Of a stretch of 64,000 bases of DNA, positions 60,323-64,000 are shown piece by piece. Location: contig NZ_JASTLC010000001.1 of assembly GCF_030499575.1 (NCBI RefSeq), forward strand, positions 7,216,001 to 7,280,000. The letters are read 5' to 3'. Under the pieces are notes generated by a model, which saw nothing but the letters and a program-made list of their open reading frames with translations, searched no databases and was not told the origin of the DNA. Position 1 is the stretch's first letter. Every line of letters begins with the position of its first letter. The translations under genes were made by a program, and so were the position numbers. The stretch is from Streptomyces sp. DG2A-72 (GTDB taxonomy: Bacteria > Actinomycetota > Actinomycetes > Streptomycetales > Streptomycetaceae).

Positions 60323-61615
60323 ATGATGCGTACGCGTCCGCTGAAGGTGGCGCTGCTGGGCTGTGGAGTGGTCGGCTCAGAGGTGGCGCGCATCATGACG
60401 ACGCACGCCGACGACCTCGCCGCCCGCATCGGAGCCCCGGTGGAGCTGGCGGGAGTCGCTGTACGGCGGCCCTCCAAGGTCCGTGAAGGGATTCCCGCCG
60501 AGCTGATCACCACCGACGCCACCGCCCTCGTCAAACGCGGCGACATTGATGTCGTCGTCGAGGTGATCGGCGGGATCGAGCCCGCCCGGAGCCTCATCAC
60601 CACCGCCTTCGAGCACGGCGCCTCCGTCGTCTCCGCCAACAAGGCCCTCCTCGCCCAGGACGGCGCCGATCTGCACGCCGCGGCGGAGGCGAGCAACAAG
60701 GACCTCTACTACGAGGCCGCCGTCGCCGGCGCCATCCCCCTGATCCGCCCGCTGCGCGAGTCCCTCGCCGGCGACAAGGTCAACCGGGTGCTCGGGATCG
60801 TCAACGGCACGACCAACTTCATCCTCGACAAGATGGACTCCACGGGGGCCGGCTATCAGGAGGCCCTCGACGAGGCCACCGCCCTGGGATACGCCGAGGC
60901 TGACCCGACCGCCGACGTCGAGGGCTTCGACGCCGCCGCCAAGGCCGCCATCCTCGCCGGAATCGCCTTCCACACGCGCGTGCGCCTCGACGACGTCTAC
61001 CGCGAGGGCATGACCGAGGTCACCGCCACCGACTTCGCCGCCGCCAAGCAGATCGGCTGCACCATCAAGCTGCTCGCCATCTGCGAGCGGGCCGCGGACG
61101 GCGGCTCGGTCACCGCGCGCGTTCACCCCGCGATGATCCCGCTCACCCACCCGCTCGCCTCCGTGCGCGGCGCGTACAACGCCGTGTTCGTCGAGTCGGA
61201 CGCCGCCGGGCAGTTGATGTTCTACGGCCCCGGCGCCGGCGGCTCCCCGACCGCCTCCGCCGTCCTCGGCGACCTCGTCGCCGTCTGCCGCAACCGGATC
61301 AACGGCGCCACCGGGCCCGGCGAGTCGGCGTACGCCGCACTGCCCGTGTCGTCCATGGGCGAGGTCGTCACGCGCTACCACATCAGCCTCGACGTCGCCG
61401 ACAAACCGGGTGTTCTCGCCCAGGTGGCCACCGTGTTCGCCGAGCACGGTGTCTCGATCGATACGGTTCGGCAGCAGGGGAAGGACGGCGAGGCCTCTCT
61501 CGTCGTCGTCACCCATCGTGCGTCCGACGCGGCCCTCGGCGGAACCGTCGAGGCGTTGCGCAAGCTCGACACCGTGCGGGGTGTCGCCAGCATCATGCGG
61601 GTTGAAGGAGAGTAA
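60323..61615 (+). CDS. hom: Homoserine dehydrogenase
   Basis: A 430-residue enzyme reducing aspartate semialdehyde to homoserine. KVALLGCGVVGSEVARIM is the nucleotide fold, VNGTTNFILDKM and GYAEADPTADVEGFDAAAK are the catalytic signatures, and an ACT domain at the end (VLAQVATVFAEHGVSIDT) should give threonine feedback. ATG at 60323 matches the usual MMRTRPLKV start; the frame is open to 60254. Confidence 0.97.
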   Translation: MMRTRPLKVALLGCGVVGSEVARIMTTHADDLAARIGAPVELAGVAVRRPSKVREGIPAELITTDATALVKRGDIDVVVEVIGGIEPARSLITTAFEHGASVVSANKALLAQDGADLHAAAEASNKDLYYEAAVAGAIPLIRPLRESLAGDKVNRVLGIVNGTTNFILDKMDSTGAGYQEALDEATALGYAEADPTADVEGFDAAAKAAILAGIAFHTRVRLDDVYREGMTEVTATDFAAAKQIGCTIKLLAICERAADGGSVTARVHPAMIPLTHPLASVRGAYNAVFVESDAAGQLMFYGPGAGGSPTASAVLGDLVAVCRNRINGATGPGESAYAALPVSSMGEVVTRYHISLDVADKPGVLAQVATVFAEHGVSIDTVRQQGKDGEASLVVVTHRASDAALGGTVEALRKLDTVRGVASIMRVEGE

Positions 61616-61621
61616 CCAGCA

Positions 61622-62680
61622 ATGACCCACCAGTGGCGCGGCATCATCGAGGAGTACCGGGACCGCCTCCCGGTGTCCGACACCACGCCGGTCGTGACGC
61701 TCCGCGAGGGCGGCACCCCCCTCGTGCCCGCGCAGGTGCTCTCCGAGCGCACCGGCTGCGAGGTCCACCTCAAGGTGGAGGGCGCGAACCCCACCGGGTC
61801 CTTCAAGGACCGCGGTATGACCATGGCCATCAGCAAGGCCAAGGAGGAGGGCGCGAAGGCCGTCATCTGCGCCTCCACGGGCAATACGTCCGCCTCCGCG
61901 GCCGCGTACGCCGTACGGGCGGGGATGGTTTCGGCCGTTCTTGTGCCGCAGGGCAAGATCGCGCTCGGCAAGATGGGCCAGGCGCTCGTCCACGGCGCGA
62001 AGATCCTCCAGGTCGACGGCAACTTCGACGACTGCTTGACGCTCGCTCGAGCCCTGAGCGAGAACTACCCGGTGGCGCTGGTCAATTCGGTCAACCCGGT
62101 ACGGATCGAGGGGCAGAAGACGGCCGCGTTCGAGATTGTGGACATGCTGGGCGACGCCCCTGATATTCACGTCCTCCCAGTGGGCAACGCGGGCAACATC
62201 ACCGCGTACTGGAAGGGCTACAGGGAGTACGCGGCCGACGGTGTCTCGAAGCAGACCCCGCGCATGTGGGGTTTCCAGGCCTCCGGGTCCGCGCCCATCG
62301 TGCGCGGCGAGATCGTCAAGGACCCCTCGACCATCGCCACCGCGATCCGTATCGGCAACCCCGCGTCCTGGCAGTACGCCCTGGCCGCGCGGGACGAGTC
62401 GGGCGGGTTCATCGACGAGGTGACGGACCGTGAAATCCTGCGCGCCTACCGGCTGTTGGCAGCTCAGGAGGGCGTTTTCGTCGAGCCCGCCTCGGCCGCG
62501 TCCGTGGCCGGCCTGCTGAAGGCGGCCGAGCAGGGCAAGGTCGACCCGGGGCAGACGATCGTCTGCACGGTCACCGGCAACGGCCTGAAGGACCCCGACT
62601 GGGCCGTCGCCGGCGCCCCGCAGCCCGTCACCGTCCCGGTCGACGCGGCGACGGCGGCCGAGCGTCTCGGTCTCGCCTGA
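61622..62680 (+). CDS. thrC: Threonine synthase
   Basis: A 352-residue PLP enzyme converting phosphohomoserine to threonine. [14 protein letters not shown] contains the PLP Lys, [15 protein letters not shown] binds phosphate and [10 protein letters not shown] closes the site. It starts 6 bp after hom and is surely co-transcribed. Confidence 0.97.
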   Translation: MTHQWRGIIEEYRDRLPVSDTTPVVTLREGGTPLVPAQVLSERTGCEVHLKVEGANPTGSFKDRGMTMAISKAKEEGAKAVICASTGNTSASAAAYAVRAGMVSAVLVPQGKIALGKMGQALVHGAKILQVDGNFDDCLTLARALSENYPVALVNSVNPVRIEGQKTAAFEIVDMLGDAPDIHVLPVGNAGNITAYWKGYREYAADGVSKQTPRMWGFQASGSAPIVRGEIVKDPSTIATAIRIGNPASWQYALAARDESGGFIDEVTDREILRAYRLLAAQEGVFVEPASAASVAGLLKAAEQGKVDPGQTIVCTVTGNGLKDPDWAVAGAPQPVTVPVDAATAAERLGLA

Positions 62681-62963
62681 TCAGCGGCCCGGAGGGGTAA
62701 CCCGACAGGGGGTGCACAAGGGGCTTACGACACGCATCGTGCGCCTCCTGTGCGCCCTATGTCGCCACAGAACCTTCCTTCGATAGGCTGTACTGAACCC
62801 GCCTGCCGCATATGCCGCCCATCGGCACGGTGCCGCGCCGTCTCCGTGGCCCGACAGCGGCGTCGGAAGCGTCCGTCCGTCAGGCCGGGAGCAGCCCGCA
62901 GGGTTCCTCGTACGTCATCGAATGTCTTCGACAATCACGCAGCTCAAGGAGAGTCATCGAGCG

Positions 62964-63881
62964 ATGGCCGGTCCAGCCTTCCGCGCCGCCGCCGTGAGGG
63001 TGCGCGTCCCCGCCACCAGCGCCAACCTCGGCCCGGGCTTCGATGCCTTCGGCCTGTCGCTGGGGCTCTACGACGACGTCGTCGTCCGGGTGGCCGACTC
63101 CGGGCTGCACATCGACATCGCGGGTGAGGGCAGCGAGACACTCCCGCGTGACGAAAGCCACCTTCTCGTACGGTCCCTGCGCACCGCCTTCGATCTGCTC
63201 GGCGGGCAGCCGCGCGGCCTGGAGATCGTCTGCGCCAACCGCATTCCGCACGGCCGTGGCCTGGGCTCCTCGTCGGCCGCCATCTGCGCCGGCATCGTCG
63301 CGGCACGCGCCGTGACCATAGGCGGGGACTCCAAGCTCGACGACCCGGCCCTCCTGGAGCTCGCCACCGAGATCGAGGGCCACCCCGACAATGTGGCCGC
63401 CTGTCTGCTCGGCGGATTCACGCTCTCCTGGATGGAGGCGGGATCCGCGCGCGCGATCAGGATGGAGCCCGCCGATTCCATCGTTCCGGTGGTTTTCGTG
63501 CCCGGTAAGCCGGTCCTCACCGAGACCGCGCGCGGTCTGCTCCCGCGCGCCGTGCCGCACGTCGACGCCGCCACCAACGCGGGCCGAGCGGCCCTGCTCG
63601 TCGAGGCCCTGACCAGGCGCCCCGAGCTGCTGCTGCCCGCCACCGAGGACCGCCTCCACCAGGAGTACCGCGCACCGGCCATGCCGGAGAGCGCGGCGCT
63701 GGTGGAGCGGCTGCGGGCCGATGGGATCCCCGCGGTGATCTCCGGAGCGGGCCCCACCGTGCTGGCGCTGGCCGATGACGACAGCGCCGACAAGGTGGCC
63801 GATCTGGCAGGCGAGGGCTGGGCCGCGAACCGGCTGGAGCTCGACGCCCAGGGAGCGAGCGTGCTGCCGCTTGCGACCTGA
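62964..63881 (+). CDS. thrB: Homoserine kinase
   Basis: A 305-residue GHMP kinase. VRVPATSANLGPGFDAFG is the first signature, PHGRGLGSSSAAICAG the ATP loop and ISGAGPTVLAL the third motif. It phosphorylates homoserine for ThrC. ATG at 62964 gives the length usual for Streptomyces; the frame is open to 62922. The 283-bp gap before it shows no gene. Confidence 0.97.
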   Translation: MAGPAFRAAAVRVRVPATSANLGPGFDAFGLSLGLYDDVVVRVADSGLHIDIAGEGSETLPRDESHLLVRSLRTAFDLLGGQPRGLEIVCANRIPHGRGLGSSSAAICAGIVAARAVTIGGDSKLDDPALLELATEIEGHPDNVAACLLGGFTLSWMEAGSARAIRMEPADSIVPVVFVPGKPVLTETARGLLPRAVPHVDAATNAGRAALLVEALTRRPELLLPATEDRLHQEYRAPAMPESAALVERLRADGIPAVISGAGPTVLALADDDSADKVADLAGEGWAANRLELDAQGASVLPLAT

Positions 63882-64000
63882 CACACGGTTGCCGGATTTC
63901 GAGAGGGGGAATGTTTGTTGGATCCGGTAGTGTTAACCTCAAGTCTGCACCCGACCCCACCATGGCGAGGTGCTTCGTGTCCCCGTCCGGGACAGACATC
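63882..64000 (+). promoter_or_regulatory. Probable rho leader/promoter region
   Basis: In Streptomyces the gene after thrB is normally rho. This stretch has an AT-richer patch (TTTGTTGG, then GTAGTGTTAACC near 63935) that could be a promoter, followed by a C-rich leader. The coding start lies outside the window, so the assignment rests on gene order. Confidence 0.5.

Noticed and set aside
58265..62170. Very long minus-strand open frames opposite nrtL/lysA (664 codons) and hom/thrC (597 codons)
   Set aside because: They lie exactly antisense to clear housekeeping genes, are rich in Gly/Asp/Val as expected from third-position GC bias, and show no domain.
1..64000. CRISPR arrays, complete insertion sequences, rRNA genes
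   Set aside because: None seen: no regularly spaced repeats, no transposase with terminal repeats and no rRNA-like sequence in this window.

Overview
The window is high-GC actinobacterial DNA, almost certainly a Streptomyces chromosome. The right end carries a conserved Streptomyces amino-acid block in its usual order: a response regulator, the argS-related gene nrtL, lysA, hom, thrC and thrB, followed by what looks like the rho leader. Everything left of about 56.9 kb is accessory. A tyrosine integrase and its excisionase sit next to the 3' end of a tRNA-Arg(CCG) gene, as in an integrative element, but no second copy of the tRNA 3' end is visible, so the far boundary is probably outside the window.

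Layout. 0-3 kb: a HAD hydrolase tail, a zinc-ribbon/HTH regulator with a TPR-like tail, and a kinase-fold phosphotransferase. 3.1-12.8 kb: an AviRb-like rRNA 2'-O-methyltransferase converging on a nine-gene minus-strand operon of four glycosyltransferases, a pyruvyl transferase, two sugar-nucleotide SDR enzymes, a HAD phosphatase and a PhyH-type oxygenase, mostly with 4-base overlaps. 12.8-21.3 kb: regulators, a GNAT, a D-amino-acid oxidase-like protein, a YdcF-like protein, and a polymorphic toxin with a candidate immunity gene. 21.8-24.9 kb: a 64-residue peptide followed by JmjC-type oxygenase, aldo/keto reductase and kinase-fold genes, a candidate RiPP operon. 25-35.3 kb: more regulators, then a five-codon gene (MSYDH) upstream of a cytochrome P450, a PGM1-like ATP-grasp ligase, an Asp/Asn beta-hydroxylase-like protein, an amidinotransferase, a second ATP-grasp and a broken methyltransferase. 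This second candidate RiPP locus resembles the biarylitide type but has unusual tailoring genes. 35-52.3 kb: a phosphotransferase, regulators, a formyl-THF cyclo-ligase, Nudix, a second seryl-tRNA synthetase behind a T-box leader, a creatininase/kinase fusion, a regulator-flavoprotein pair, a WD40 protein, an HD hydrolase and an asparaginase. 52.3-56.9 kb: UBP zinc finger, VOC protein, repeats, excisionase, integrase and tRNA.

Two regulatory themes cross the accessory DNA. First, five genes and one remnant encode the same small regulator: a Cys4 zinc ribbon with an LSxYN motif, then an HTH ending in LTGPMLR. Second, a 28-bp operator made of two abutting ATCAC-N4-GTGAT dyads, sharing the rare core GTGATATCAC, occurs four times. 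Two copies lie upstream of the two candidate peptide operons and two upstream of ATP-binding (anti-sigma-like) genes. A separate GGACA-N3-TGTCC dyad accompanies two XRE-TPR regulators. The region reads as a mosaic of specialised-metabolism and conflict modules, with several decayed genes marking turnover.
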